A DNA stretch of 64,000 nucleotides from Stenogyne calaminthoides (Eukaryota > Streptophyta > Magnoliopsida > Lamiales > Lamiaceae): positions 28,381,698 to 28,445,697 of the forward strand of contig JBBCBC010000026.1 in the NCBI GenBank assembly GCA_037126765.1, written 5' to 3'. The stretch's first letter is position 1. Every line of letters begins with the position of its first letter. Position numbers and translations under genes: made by a program. A model generated the notes under the pieces. That model was not told the DNA's origin and did not search any database. It saw only the letters and a list, made by a program, of their open reading frames with translations. This document shows positions 24,344 through 40,389 of the stretch, in pieces.

Positions 24344-26042
24344 AACAATCAGAGTCTCCAGAATACACGGGTATGTGTCAGGCTTTCGTCCTTCAAGTTT
24401 GGATGATTGGATCCCTATTGGGGTTAATGTGATTTGCTGCGACGTATATAAAAAATTATACATGTATTGTTGTATCTGCAATTGGAAATGCAGCAACTAC
24501 CAAAGCTAAATCCCTGTCAATCTTTCATTTTGTCTGATGGTTTAGGTTTGGGGTTTTTTTACATACTGGAAATGTAGCTGAGTGTAAAATTATGTTGTAC
24601 ACACACACCCTTCGATTTTACGGCAATTCATTTGGCCCTGTGTGGCTTCTTCTTCCACTTTTCCTATATTGTCAATTCACTACCTATGTTCTGCTAAAAT
24701 TCTGTATCATTTACTGATATAATTTATCTTTAATCGAATATATTTGACATCCTTTGTGTTGATAACTTGATATATGTATGATTTTAACTTTTCGTATTTG
24801 GTTCTGTATGTTCTTGAAATTTCATTTAGCCTCCCTGTTGGGAAAGATGTTAATGTATGCAATCGTTATTTAATGTATTTATCACACTATGATTCATTCA
24901 CTTACCTCTCATGTTTTTTTATTTAAATAAATTATTACGAATAACTAAATTGCATATACGTTTTACAGTTCAATTCTAAATCGATGTTATTATCAAATTA
25001 ACATCATATTGAGCGTCCACTTGACTTTATCCACATCCCAAATAGAAAAAATTGGACACTAATTTCAAAAAAAAAATGCATTGAAATAAAGATAAAATAT
25101 CACATGCAACAAATTTAAAAAAAAAATGTAATTTGAGAATGTTTTTAAAGGACATTATCTTTTCGTTGGGCGAGTATTGTGTTTAAACTTTACACGAATT
25201 CTAATGAAGTTATTTATTATTTTCTACGACCAATGAAGTTAATTAAATCAAACTGCATCATGCTGTCTTTCAACTTGCACTCATCAATTCACTTGTATAA
25301 GCATGGGATTGGTTTATAGTATTTAACTTTTTTGCAGCAAAGTGCCTAGGAGTTCACTATTTTGTTATTTTCCCTTATCTTTTTATCCCTTGTGTCATCA
25401 CTATTATAATTAATTCAATTTCTCTTTTTAAATATTTAAAGGGGGCCCTCTAGCAATATTTTACTAGTATCAGTCAAATATGGAATGCCCATTCTTATAA
25501 AATTAAAAAGATTTCAATTAAAAAACCAAAGTGGGTCCCCTTTAAATTCATCCCTAACTATGATATGACTTACTCAGAAGGTACACCTCAACAGAAAGAT
25601 TTTCATTAATATTTTTGTTGATTATTATTCTGATTTCTGTAAAAGATAATTTTGATTTGAATTTCATAATAATAATAATAATTACTTAAATGCATTCATT
25701 ATAAATAAACCAATCCAACTCCAAACCCAATCTTTTTTGGCAGAAAACAGGGAGTCCCAGTTGCAAAACTCACCACCTTTCTTTATCTTCGCAAAATCAG
25801 AAAAACATATCACAAATTATTGTAAATATTACGTGTATATCTACATGTACATGCATTTTGAATTTTGTGAATTTAATCGTAAAGGATAATGAAGGAATTT
25901 CTGTGAAACTTCACACAGTCGACGGGTGTGGTAGAGAGCATCCCAATTGGTGTTTGGATTTGGTTGAAATTGTAACCTCCAAATACTAATCTCTATTTGT
26001 CCTCATCCTCTCAATTTCCCCCCCTAAATTAATTTATTTTTC
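24344..26042. other. Translocator 3' region and intergenic sequence before GOX copy 1
   Basis: No coding recognised. It includes the translocator 3' untranslated region. From about 25,930 on, the sequence matches the upstream region of the second glycolate oxidase copy near 47,480 (for example AACCTCCAAATACT in both), marking the left part of the tandem duplication. Confidence 0.55.
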
Positions 26043-26048
26043 TATAAA
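26043..26048 (+). promoter_or_regulatory. Probable TATA box of GOX copy 1
   Basis: TATAAA within CTATAAATTATTT, about 115 bp before the putative 5'-UTR splice donor. The same TATAAATTATTT stands at the corresponding place before copy 2, which supports it. Confidence 0.55.
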
Positions 26049-26159
26049 TTATTTCTCAATATTTTTCTTGGCTATCTGTCTCTCTCTTCCGGGTTTATCT
26101 AGCAGCAATATTAGTAGCTCTTTTTTGCATGCACTTTGCTCACTCTCTTCAGCCTTAAG

Positions 26160-26757
26160 GTCTGATTCTCTCTCTCTCTCTCTCTAATTTATTGATGCGG
26201 AATTTATTTTTCGATTGATGAGTTGTAGTTGAATTCGGTGTTTGCTTGGAAGGGTTTTTGCTTTCTTAATCGAGTTTAAATTTTGATTTTGAAATTCTGG
26301 TTGGGTGTAATTGCGGTTTTGTTCTTATTAGGATTGATTTTACATTCCTGGATTGTTAATCTCAGGGCGATTACCATTATTTAGCTGCCTCTTGATTCAA
26401 TTAAGTGCTGTGTTTTTGTAATCTCATTTACCTTTTACGATAAGCTCTGAATTTTTGTCACAAGCTCGAATTAGTGTTTGTGTTTGAGGAATTTGAAATC
26501 GAGAAAATGAAATGAGTGGATTTCAAAACCAGTCAACCAGAATTGGATTTGCTATGATGGATTTAAAAATCTCTTGTGGAATCCTTCAATTCAAATTCAA
26601 CCAAGGAGGATATCCTAGTTTGCTAGCATGATTACTTTTATTAAACCTTTGTTTTGTTCATTTAAATCTGTTATAGGACCTTATTCAGTAAAGAAGATAC
26701 TCAACATATTCTGACTTATCTGATTTTATTTTGTGGTTTTTTTCTGTTAAAATATAG
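26160..26757 (+). other. Putative 5'-UTR intron of GOX copy 1
   Basis: CCTTAAG|GTCTG at the donor and AAATATAG|ATTATCC at the acceptor. Copy 2 has the equivalent CCTTAAG|GTCTG and ATCAAG|ATTCTCC. It would place a leader exon about 640 bp upstream of the ATG. A (CT)n tract lies just inside the donor. Inferred from conservation and splice motifs only. Confidence 0.5.
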
Positions 26758-26794
26758 ATTATCCAGAGGGGATTGTGAGAAACCGACTGCGGAG

Positions 26795-30663
<3,869 letters not shown>

Positions 30664-31250
30664 AGTCAAACAAACAAAGGCAAGTGCTAAACTGTGAAAG
30701 GGTATTCTTGGAAATAAACATATGTTTCTCAGAGGCCAATATACCCCCACCCCCATTATACTCATTTGTGCTGATGAGTCTTCAACACATGTTGTGAAAA
30801 CCATAAGCTCTTACATATATGTTTCATAGATGGCAATGGTTGCCTCATTGTATTGTAACTTTTGAATTGTGCTATCATTATTATGGTGCCTATTTATCCA
30901 TACTATGTATGTGATGTATATATAAAGTGGTATTATCATATGATTGTAAATGTTTCGATATGTTCCCCAATTCAATAGCTTATTACGAACAAAGCTTCTT
31001 ATGGGCTCAGTTCACATAAATTTTATGGTGAACTCAGATATATTGTTTAGCATATAAAGATTATTGTTCAGCGATTATAGTTGAATAATACCTAAAATGA
31101 TTTTTTTTAAAATGATAAGTAGTACTTTGTATGTTAAAATGTGATACTTCATATGTTGAAATGTATTATTTAAAAAAAAATATTAATGTGAACCTGATTC
31201 ACATGCTGAAATGTATTATTTTAAAAAAAGAAAATTAATGTGAACTTGAT
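30664..31250. other. GOX copy 1 3' untranslated and flanking region
   Basis: No coding. A partly repeated segment (CATATGTTGAAATGTATTAT at about 31150 and CACATGCTGAAATGTATTAT at about 31201) forms a short tandem duplication. Confidence 0.5.
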
Positions 31251-31259
31251 TCATATTAT

Positions 31260-33193
31260 AGTTATCTCTGATTATGTGACACGTGTTTTGCAACACACTA
31301 ATCTCTCAAGTATAAGAGGATTGTTCGTGCCTGATTAAATATCGATCCACGGGACTAGGATGGTGAATATAGCACAATTGTTATGTGTTGTCGCATGATT
31401 ATAGTGTGACACAAATTGAAAACTTAAAACAAGCAATATCCAACAATCGAACAAAGATAAACAATAAACGAGCAAGCTAAGAGAAAACAATTAAATAGCA
31501 AACGAGTTTGTTCACTAGCGAGAGAAGATGTGCTTGGGTGTTTTTCCTTATGAGACGATTGTCAAAAGATCAATTATGGTGTTTACCTCTATTTCCGGTT
31601 ATTCCATAAGGGCGATCACTAAACATATACCATTCCCGTACTTGGTAAGTCTAGGGTACGATATCATTTTAATCCCTAAGATCGAGAGGTGAATCTCTCT
31701 TTGCTAACCCGGGTAATTGCACGGATATGGTCCTCTAATTAGCTAACTACTCTGTCACCGTGTGTTCCCACTTGTAGACTAAGGTTGATGCTCATATGTG
31801 CTCTTCACCACCCACTCAAGGTTTTAACTAAAGAAGATAATGTAGATTATGGGGGTTCTAAAGTATCTACCCAACTCTCGTTGTGATAGGACTTAATCAA
31901 CTTCAATTCGGGTGAATTAAACCAGTACCCATATGCCTAAACCCGTCTACCCAACTCTCGTTGAAAAAAACTAGCTAAAACACACAAACTCATAGCAAAA
32001 CCACCAAAATAGAACAAGAAATTTCCTCTAATCTAAAGGATAACTATCAATAGAGATAAACATTCATAATCAAGCAATTTAAACAATCATCACCACAATT
32101 CCAAACACTCAAACACTAATAACCTTAGCCCATCATAATTCTAATCAAACTCATAAACAATAAAAAACATAAACCCATAAACATAGCCATTAAATCAAAG
32201 AAAGCAATAAAAGGGATAGAAGTCACCAAATAAAACAAATACAACTTGAATATTATCTTGGCTCTTGAACCCAAAAAAATCTATTCTAAAAAGCAATAAA
32301 ATCTCTCTAATGGAGTGTTGGTGTGGGTGGAGGTGGAGAATTCTAAAACCCTATCTAAAACCCTCTATTCTAAAACTACTCTCACTTTCCTCTCTTGCTT
32401 CTGGTGTCTCGCTACGTATTTATCCAATCTCTGTTGCTTCTTTTCCCCCCAAATCAAAAAAACGCTGAACCCCTTCTTTTTTTTACGTTTTAATTGCATT
32501 TGGAGGGGTCCATGCACAAAAGTGGCGTGACCTGCAGGCTGCAGCTGAGTAATATAGATGGTGGGACTATGGTCAACTTTGGTGGCTAAATGATTAAATG
32601 AGGTGGTGGGCTGCTGCTCTTGAGAAAATGGGCCATCAATTTCAAATTCTAATATGGGCCTGAAATGATGATGAAGTGGGCCGAGGAGTATTTTTCGCGA
32701 AGTGGGCCGAGTTATATTTTGGGGCTGCCCACTGATTTTGTTTATCTCATAACTCGAGCTCTCGACCTCCGATTGAGTTGATTATTTTTCTGTTGCGATC
32801 GTCTTTTCGAAGAGCTTCACGTGGTTCAATCCTCTTCTCAAATCTCCTTCTAGATCAAAGCAGTTTTTAATTCAATTCCAGCCCGTTTCCACTCGTTTCC
32901 TACACAAAAAATCAAACACGCCTTTTTCTCCACATTTAATCACAATTAAGTGAAATTAGTGCAATAAAAGCATGGATTCCTATCAAATTGAGCACAAAAA
33001 TCACATAAATACAAACAATTACGACACCTAATCATTATGCTCATATAATTGTTGCTTGGGCTTGTTCTATCAACCTGTCTCGGTCACGGGGTGGAATTAG
33101 CAATGCAATTGTTTGGGAATTGAATCACATGTTTTATAATGGATTTATTTCTAGAAGGTACATAAATTTGAGCAAAAACTCTAAAAACTACAT
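31260..33193. other. Insertion-like block without coding, downstream of GOX copy 1
   Basis: About 1.8 kb, less AT-rich in part, with no open frame of note. It contains two CTACCCAACTCTCGTTG copies (31868 and 31948) and several TGGGCC motifs between 32626 and 32710. The homologous flank of GOX copy 2 lacks it. It resembles a non-coding LTR or non-autonomous element but I could not identify termini. Confidence 0.35.
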
Positions 33194-33198
33194 GTATA

Positions 33199-35035
33199 TG
33201 TTGGGGAATTAATTGCACGGATCTATTCGGGATGAATATTTAAATACAAATTTAATTCTAACAATTATTACTAGCATGAATTAATCATATATTAATTCAA
33301 ATAATAATTCAACAACAAATCATGCATATAAACAGTTCACGTAAATCCTACGCATGCGGAATTACTACGAGTTTACGTGAACGTACCTCTTGGAATGGCA
33401 ATGGACTCGTCGATGAAAACACACCAAAAAACCTTCCCAAGTATTCCCTTAGTCCTTGCTCGACAATCCGGTGGAAGGATGGTCGCGAACAATTAACAAA
33501 AGGAAAAATAAAAAATTGTTGCGCCACCTTTGTGGATTTACTAATTTTTTCAGCACATGGAATTGTACTTGGGAATGAAAGAATCATCCCCTATTTATAG
33601 ATAGGGTGGTGGTCGAAATTTTTTGGAAAAAATAATGTGGGAAAATTGATCTCCAAGAAATCTTGAATATATCTCATATATTCTTTTCTCCATAATTAAA
33701 ATATTCCACAAAAAATCTCACCTCATCTTGTTATGGAATTTTCGAAAATTAAGAGACAAGATTCAAAGATTTGGATCTTCTTGAATTTATGAGATATACT
33801 TGTATTTCAAGAAATACATATCTACCATAATATCTTTTCAAGAAAATCAAGAAAATCTTTTTTTCCCTTAATTATCAAAAATTTGAAAATTTCAAATATG
33901 AATAACCAAGTGGGAGATTTCTTGAATTTAATGAGATAATCTTGTATTCCAAGAATACATATCTTCATTCCATAACAAAATTCAAAGAAAATCTTTCTCC
34001 CCTTTTAATCCATAATTTTCGAAAAAAAAAATGGAAAAAATATGCAACAAGATTTATTTTATTTTTAAACATCTTTTTCAGTTATTGGACTTTATGTTGG
34101 GCTACTTAGGGGGCCTTTAGGAGAATTAAGATTGGACCTTCCAATGGATCTTGAATTATCAATATTGAGCCACAATATTATTCAAGCCCATAAATATTAA
34201 TTAATCCCACTACATAATTAATATTGACTATCTATCTTAACCCATATTACGGTCAATATGGCTCCGGTTATTATTTCCGTGTTTAAGATTATCTAGTCCA
34301 TTAATTAATTCAAGCCTTTGAAATAAATTTCCATTAATTAATATCTTTTGTCCTTGGTTAAGAAGCGATTCAACATTATTATCCATCTAGGAAACTAGTT
34401 CCACTTGCAAGATTTGGTATGATAAAGCTTATGAACCTCCCAAGGGGCAAATCGAACAAGCGTGCTTTGCACACGATTCTCCGTATTAAATCTTAGCAAT
34501 CACGTGTGACCAATAATATTGCCCAAGATAAAAAGTATTGAATCTCGTTGATTCTCTACCCATGATAAGTCAAAGCAATAGTTACCAACCACACGTGATC
34601 CTATCTAAGGGGCGAAGATTAAGAAATAACGAACCATCGAGGTCTAATTCTTCCTTGTTCGATTTCAAGAATTTGTCCTCCCAGTGGGTCCTATTCGATT
34701 GCATCGGTCATGCACTAGTGTAATCTCTTGGTCAAGACAAGTCAATTCGAGCCTTACACTTCAACCTTTCACGATGGATTATTCATTTCCATCTAGGTCG
34801 TGAATGATGTACTTTTTGGTTACAAGGGATCATTAATTTAATCTTTCGTGATCGGTATCACTAAATTAACTACAATGTAACACGTCTTATTTATTGAACA
34901 GGTTATGCGGTAAATATATGTAACATTCGATGATATTTAAAGCATCCGTGATAAACAATTTATTTCAGTAAATAAGTCCGAAATTCAGTTTTGATTATAC
35001 AAAGTAAAAACATACTTTCCAGTATAATCCCAACA
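33199..35035 (-). repeat. 3' LTR of the copia element (left end)
   Basis: 1837 bp, from TGTTGGGGAATTAATTGCAC to AGTATAATCCCAACA, in reverse orientation to the solo LTR at 7802-9625. TATA box on the minus strand at 33592-33599. Confidence 0.93.
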
Positions 35036-35060
35036 ATCTCCCACTTATACTCAAAGTCTA
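35036..35060 (-). other. Polypurine tract of the copia element
   Basis: On the minus strand AAGTGGGAGAT directly precedes the LTR start TGTTGGG, the usual arrangement in copia elements. A second copy of the neighbouring sequence (CTCCCACTTATACTCAAAG) at about 35140 suggests a small duplication here. Confidence 0.7.
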
Positions 35061-35152
35061 CTTTTAAGTATACTACAACATGTCTCGTGTAGTTCCTAAT
35101 ACGTGACATCTAATGTCACCTACACGAACCTAATAATTTCTCCCACTTATAC

Positions 35153-37801
35153 TCAAAGCAGACTGGCAACGGTCTTGACACCCATTCCTTTCACATGTCT
35201 CTCGAATGTATTCTGAGGCAGACCCTTTGTGAATGGATCTGCTAGGTTGTCTTCTGACGCTATCTTTGTCACCTCTATATCTCCTCTCTTAACGATTTCT
35301 CGTATAAGATGGTATTTCCTTTCAATGTGTTTGCTGGCATTGTGGGCTCTTGGTTCCCTTGAATTTGCAACTGCTCCGGCATTGTCACAATAAACAGTGA
35401 TTGTCCTGGGCAAATTCGGAACAACGTCCAAGTCCACTAGGAAGTTCTTGAGCCAAACCGCTTCTTTCGCTGCCTCTCAAGCAGCTACATATTCGACTTC
35501 CATGGTAGAATCTGCGATGCATTTCTGCTTAACGCTTTTCCAAGTCATGGCTCCTCCCCCCATGCAAAACACACTATCGGAGGTAGATTTTTTGGAATCT
35601 AAGTCTGATTGGAAATCCGAGTCCGTGTAGCCGATGGGGATTAGACTATCTGACTGATAAATTAACATTCTATCCCGAGTTCTTTTCAGATACTTCAGAA
35701 TGTTTTTAAGCGTCGATCCAATGTTCTTTCCCGGGTTACTTTGATATCTTGCCACCATGCCAACGCAAAGGATATCCGGTCTCGTGACACAAAGATTGCA
35801 TACATAAGGCTTCCGACACCAAGCATATGGAATGTCTTTCATGTCATCTATCTCTTTTTTGTGTCTTAGGGCACATTTTCGATAGATGGATTCCATGTAT
35901 ACGAAAGGTACGAAGCCTTTCTTGGAATCCTGCATCTTTGAATCGTTTCAAGAAGCGGTGTCTATGTATGAAGCTTGCGATAAGCCTATCATCTTTTTTT
36001 CTTGCGATCTCGAAAGTGATCTTGATCCCAAGGATGTGTCGCGGCTTCCCTAAGTCCTTCATATCAAACTGTTTTTGAAAGCCATGCCCTTACGCCCCGA
36101 TAACACCTTTACATCGCTCCCGATGATCGAGAATGTCATCTACGATAGTACTAAGAATACCAATGCGATTCGACACGCTTTTTTTGTACACACAACTTTT
36201 GAACTCGTTTTGATCAAACCCATAAGACTTTATAACATGATCAAAACATTGGTTCCAAGCTTTGGATGCCTGTTTGAGTCCGTAAATGGACTTCATGGGC
36301 TTACAAACTAGGTGTTCTTGGCCTTTTTCAATGAAGCCTTGGGGTTGTTGCAGATATAGATCTCTTCATCAAGACTTAGTTAAGGAAAGCCGTCTTGGCG
36401 TCCATTTGCCGATTTCAAAGTCGAGATCTTGCAAAGAATCGATAAGAGAATTCAGATGGACTTGAGCATGGCTACGGGCGAAAAAGTTTCCTCATAATCG
36501 ATCCCTTCTTTCTGAGTATAACCTTTCGCCACAAGTCTTGCCTTGAAGGTTTCCACCTTCCCGTCCGGTCCTTTTTTTCTCTTGTACACCCACTTGCAAC
36601 CAATGAGTTTGACCCCATTAAGTGGTTCGACTAGCTCCCACACTCTGTTATGATCGATAGAACCCATTTCGGCTTTCATTATTGTTTGCCAAGAAACTGC
36701 ATCCTTGTCTTGGATTGCCTCGTCATATGTCCATGGGTCTGATTCATCTTGACCGGGGATCAAGTTCGAGGACTCTCCTATCCCCATGAATCTCTCGGGC
36801 TGTTTCATAACCCTCCCACTACGACGAGGTTCCGGTTGTGTAAGTGTGTCGTTTGGTATGTCATCTTGTACAGTTGGCACTGAGGTCCCCTTAACTCATT
36901 TAAGGTAATCTCACTTCTGGGTCTTCTTTTGTTCATATAGTCTTCTTCCAAAAATCTAAAGTGGGTGCTTATTACCACCTTTTGATCTTCGAGACCATAG
37001 AACATACACCCTTTTGTTCCCTCGGGGTATCCCACAAACAACCTTAATTACGATCGAGGGTCTAATTTACGACCTTCCTTTGTCCAACACCGTGGGCGGA
37101 CACCCCCAAATCTTCATGTGTCTCAAAACGGGCTTCATACCGTCCACAATTATTTGGGAGTTTTGGGAACCGATTTGAATGGCACCAAGTTAGAATGTAG
37201 GTTCTTTGTTTTCAAGGCATGACCCTTTAAGCGACTTGGGAAGATCCGCATAACTCATCATAGATCTAACCATTTCCAAAAGAGTTTTGTTTCTTCGCTC
37301 TGCAACCCCGCTTTTGTTGAGGGGTTCCGGTGCGATTAATTTGGGATGCAATCCCTTTATCGAACAAGTAGTTCAAAAACTCATATTTGAGGTATTCCTC
37401 CCGGGATCGGATCGTAGAGAATTGATCGTTTTCCATATGATTCTCTGCTTGAGCCTTAAATTCTTTGAATTTCTCAAAGGTCTCGATTTATGCTTCATAA
37501 GAAAAAATATAACCGTACCTTGAGTAGTCATCAATAAAAGTGACAAAATACTCATAACCTCCTCTTGCTTTTTGGTTGACATTGGACCACATACATCTGT
37601 GTGAACGATTTCTAACACTTCTTTGGCTCTATTCCCCTTGGCTCCGAATGCCCTCGTGGTCATTTTACCCTCCAAACATGATTCGCATGTTGGAATTGGT
37701 TCAACTTGGAGAAACTCCAGTGAACCGTCTTTCACCAACCTTTGGATCCTCTTTGGATTAATATGTCCCAATCTTAGATGCCATAGAAGTGTCTCGTTCA
37801 C
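35153..37801 (-). pseudogene. Copia pol: integrase, reverse transcriptase, RNase H (broken)
   Basis: Read right to left on the minus strand: GAG-pre-integrase with LWHLRLGHINPKR (near 37790), then start of the integrase core (IVHTDVCGPM), the integrase end (VGYPEGTKGCMFY near 37040), reverse transcriptase (SDPWTYDEAIQDKD, CKWVYKRKKGPDG, SIYGLKQASKAWN) with the catalytic box read as IVDD instead of YVDD, and RNase H (YTDSDFQSD, CDNAGAVANSREP, ADPFTKGLP). Several frame breaks and missing pieces separate these blocks, so no continuous polyprotein exists. Annotated as a dead copy. Confidence 0.92.
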
Positions 37802-37859
37802 ATTTTCTTTTTATATCTTGATTGTTGATGTGTTATGGGATGCATTTTCGTGAGTGGTG

Positions 37860-39620
37860 TGCACGATTAATTGTATAGAGATTTTCCATCAATGTCCCAT
37901 AACAGAGATACACTCATCATTTCAAGAAATGATTTCATTCTTATTAGAAGAAACTAAGTGTTTATTAATGTAATTTTAGAAACCGAAAGTGAATTCTTTC
38001 TAAAAGCGGGAACATAAAGAACATCTCTTAAAATTAGAACTCGTCTTCAAAAGACAGGCACTTCTCCCATCGCTTCAAAGCCAGACCTCTCAGAAGATCG
38101 CCCGGTGTGATGAGGATCTCACTACCACTAAGTTGTCGGATCAGTTTGAACCCGTGAAGCAAACATGATTAGTGGATCCCGTATCAACTACCCACGAATG
38201 AGAAGTATACGCCGCTAAAACAAGTTCCAACAATTAGTGCGTGAGAATTACCTTTCTTTCCGGCCCTTTTGGGGTTGGAACAGGCAAACCTCCATTGTCC
38301 TCTTTCACCACAGCTTAAGCACTTCCTCTTTGGATTCTCCTTGACACCACAAGCATTCCTCATCTTACCATTGCCCTTGGCAACAATTGAGTTTTATTGC
38401 TTATGGCTTTTGGTTCTCTTCTTCTTCTTGTCTACCCTTGGCCTAGAAAATGAAGACGGACCACTTGTCGTCAAAGCTTGAGTTTGGTGCCCTATCAACA
38501 TCTCTGCCGAGACCAAAGCTTGCAACAAATCAGCTAGTGAGGCCAAAATGCTCAGAAACTTTTGGGCAGAGAGTGAAGTACCAAATTCATCTAAGTCTCC
38601 AGATTATAATCTGCACTCAGAACCTCAAGTTTGTTCAGATGGGCCATCAATTTTGAGGACGTAATCCCTCACGGGTTTGTCCACCACCAATTACAGCGAC
38701 GACATCTCTCGCAAGGTGATCTGACGAGTCTCACATTTTTGACTCGTCAGTTGGCTCATCTGATTTTGGTGTGTCAAGAATCCACTTGTGCCTTTGTGCA
38801 GTTAGGACAATTATAATTTTCCGTTTCCAATCAATATAGTTTCCATACTTATTCTATTGACTTTAAGTATAATAGCAGTGGATTAAAAGGTTACGACATG
38901 CTGAACTGGAATAAATAATAATATGCATAAGCATAAATATATCACAAGGTTCGATCACATATTTCATTTTAAAATCTCAAAAAAATATGAACATGCATCA
39001 GCCAACATCTCAAAACAGTTTAAATAAGCCAGATGGGGTGGGTCATTATTTAAACACATTCAAGCAGGTTACAAACAAGAACAATTATTAAACCTTTAAT
39101 ATCCAGATTAATAGTTGGCTCCCACTTGACCAATATAAAATTGACAGGGACTTCGGGGAAGTATATGCATATCAATTTTATACCAAACTAATAACCATAA
39201 TTAAATACAGAATCATTATTTCGCTTTGAACGAGCCTCGTGGGGAGGGTCATCATCGCCACTAGTAATAATCCACAATCATCCATTTGGAATTCATTCAT
39301 GTGAAAGCTAACTTTTGACCGTCCCGTGGGGGGAATTTCTCCAAAAGAATTCACAAATAAATAAATCATGGAGGACAAAATTAATTCAATTTTATTATCA
39401 ATAATAAAATTGTCAATTAATTATTTAAACATACTTAGTAATTTTTGATGGTGAGATTTTTCATTGGGCAACTCTCATGCAAACACATTTAAACAAATTA
39501 AATAAAGCAGAAGAAAACACAATAATAAATCAAGCAAAATGGAAAAATAAACATATTGGGCACAAATTATCCAATTGTCATGGTTTGATATTTCTTGGCT
39601 TGATTTTGAAAAAACGCCGT
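37860..39620 (-). pseudogene. Copia gag region with degenerate zinc knuckle
   Basis: The minus strand near 38350-38270 reads KRKCLSCGERGQWRFACSNP, a CCHC zinc knuckle whose histidine is Gln. The rest of gag is too decayed to follow. It lies between pol and the leader as expected. Confidence 0.6.
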
Positions 39621-40060
39621 CTTGAATTTCTCCCACTCGATCGTCTCGAAAAGTACTCCGTCTCGAACGCCACGCCTAAGTAGCTTCGCAAGGATGACGC
39701 CAAGATCCGGCACGGCCCCTTGGTAAAGTCGACCTCGGCAGAAGCTAAGCAGAGACGCGTGTATCGTGGCGCTTACCCGATCTCGCCGCATCTCGCAGAC
39801 CTCAGCGGAGCCCGCGGCCCCCGCGTCCAGCGCGCTTCGCCCTCCGCCCTAAAATCCGCCGCCTCGTTCTCCGTTCGCGCCCAGCGCCCGCTTCATTGCG
39901 TCTTCGTTGCCCATCGCGCCACCGGCGCGATCCGGTCGATCACGCCCGATGCCTAGCGTCGCGCCCGTCGCGTAAGCGGCGTCCGCGTCGCGCCCGTGCC
40001 TCGCCTCTCCTTTCGCGTGCGTTCGCCCGATCTTGCGTCGTCTCATCTGATTAGGATCTA
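39620..40060. other. GC-rich leader segment of the copia element
   Basis: About 440 bp rich in CG dinucleotides (CGCGTCCAGCGCGCTTCGCC, GCGTCGCGCCCGT), in sharp contrast to the AT-rich surroundings. It lies between gag and the 5' LTR, where an untranslated leader would be. No protein motif is seen in either strand. It could be captured sequence. Confidence 0.5.
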
Positions 40061-40389
40061 TCCTTTAATTCTTCGTCTCGTATAAGATTTTCGATCGGTT
40101 ACAATTTATTTACAAAAATAAATAAACCTAGATCTAAACTAATCTATTACATTGATCAAATCAAACAAATCCCAATCTACTCGTGGATTTTCTCACGAGG
40201 CAAAAACGAATTCGAGCGAATCGAATTAAAAACCACAATTTATATGCATGCATAAATAAACACATTAAATTCCATGACAATTGGATACCGCAAAAAGCAG
40301 ATCTAGCAATTCTACTATCCAATTTCAAATTTAATGACAACGAATTAAATTACAATTTAAAATCAGAGCAAACCGAGGCTCGATGCGCT

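Noticed and set aside
34538..34723. Open frame repeated in both LTRs (also at 41842)
   Set aside because: It occurs only because the LTRs are copies. It has no recognisable domain and is not conserved as a protein in the solo LTR.
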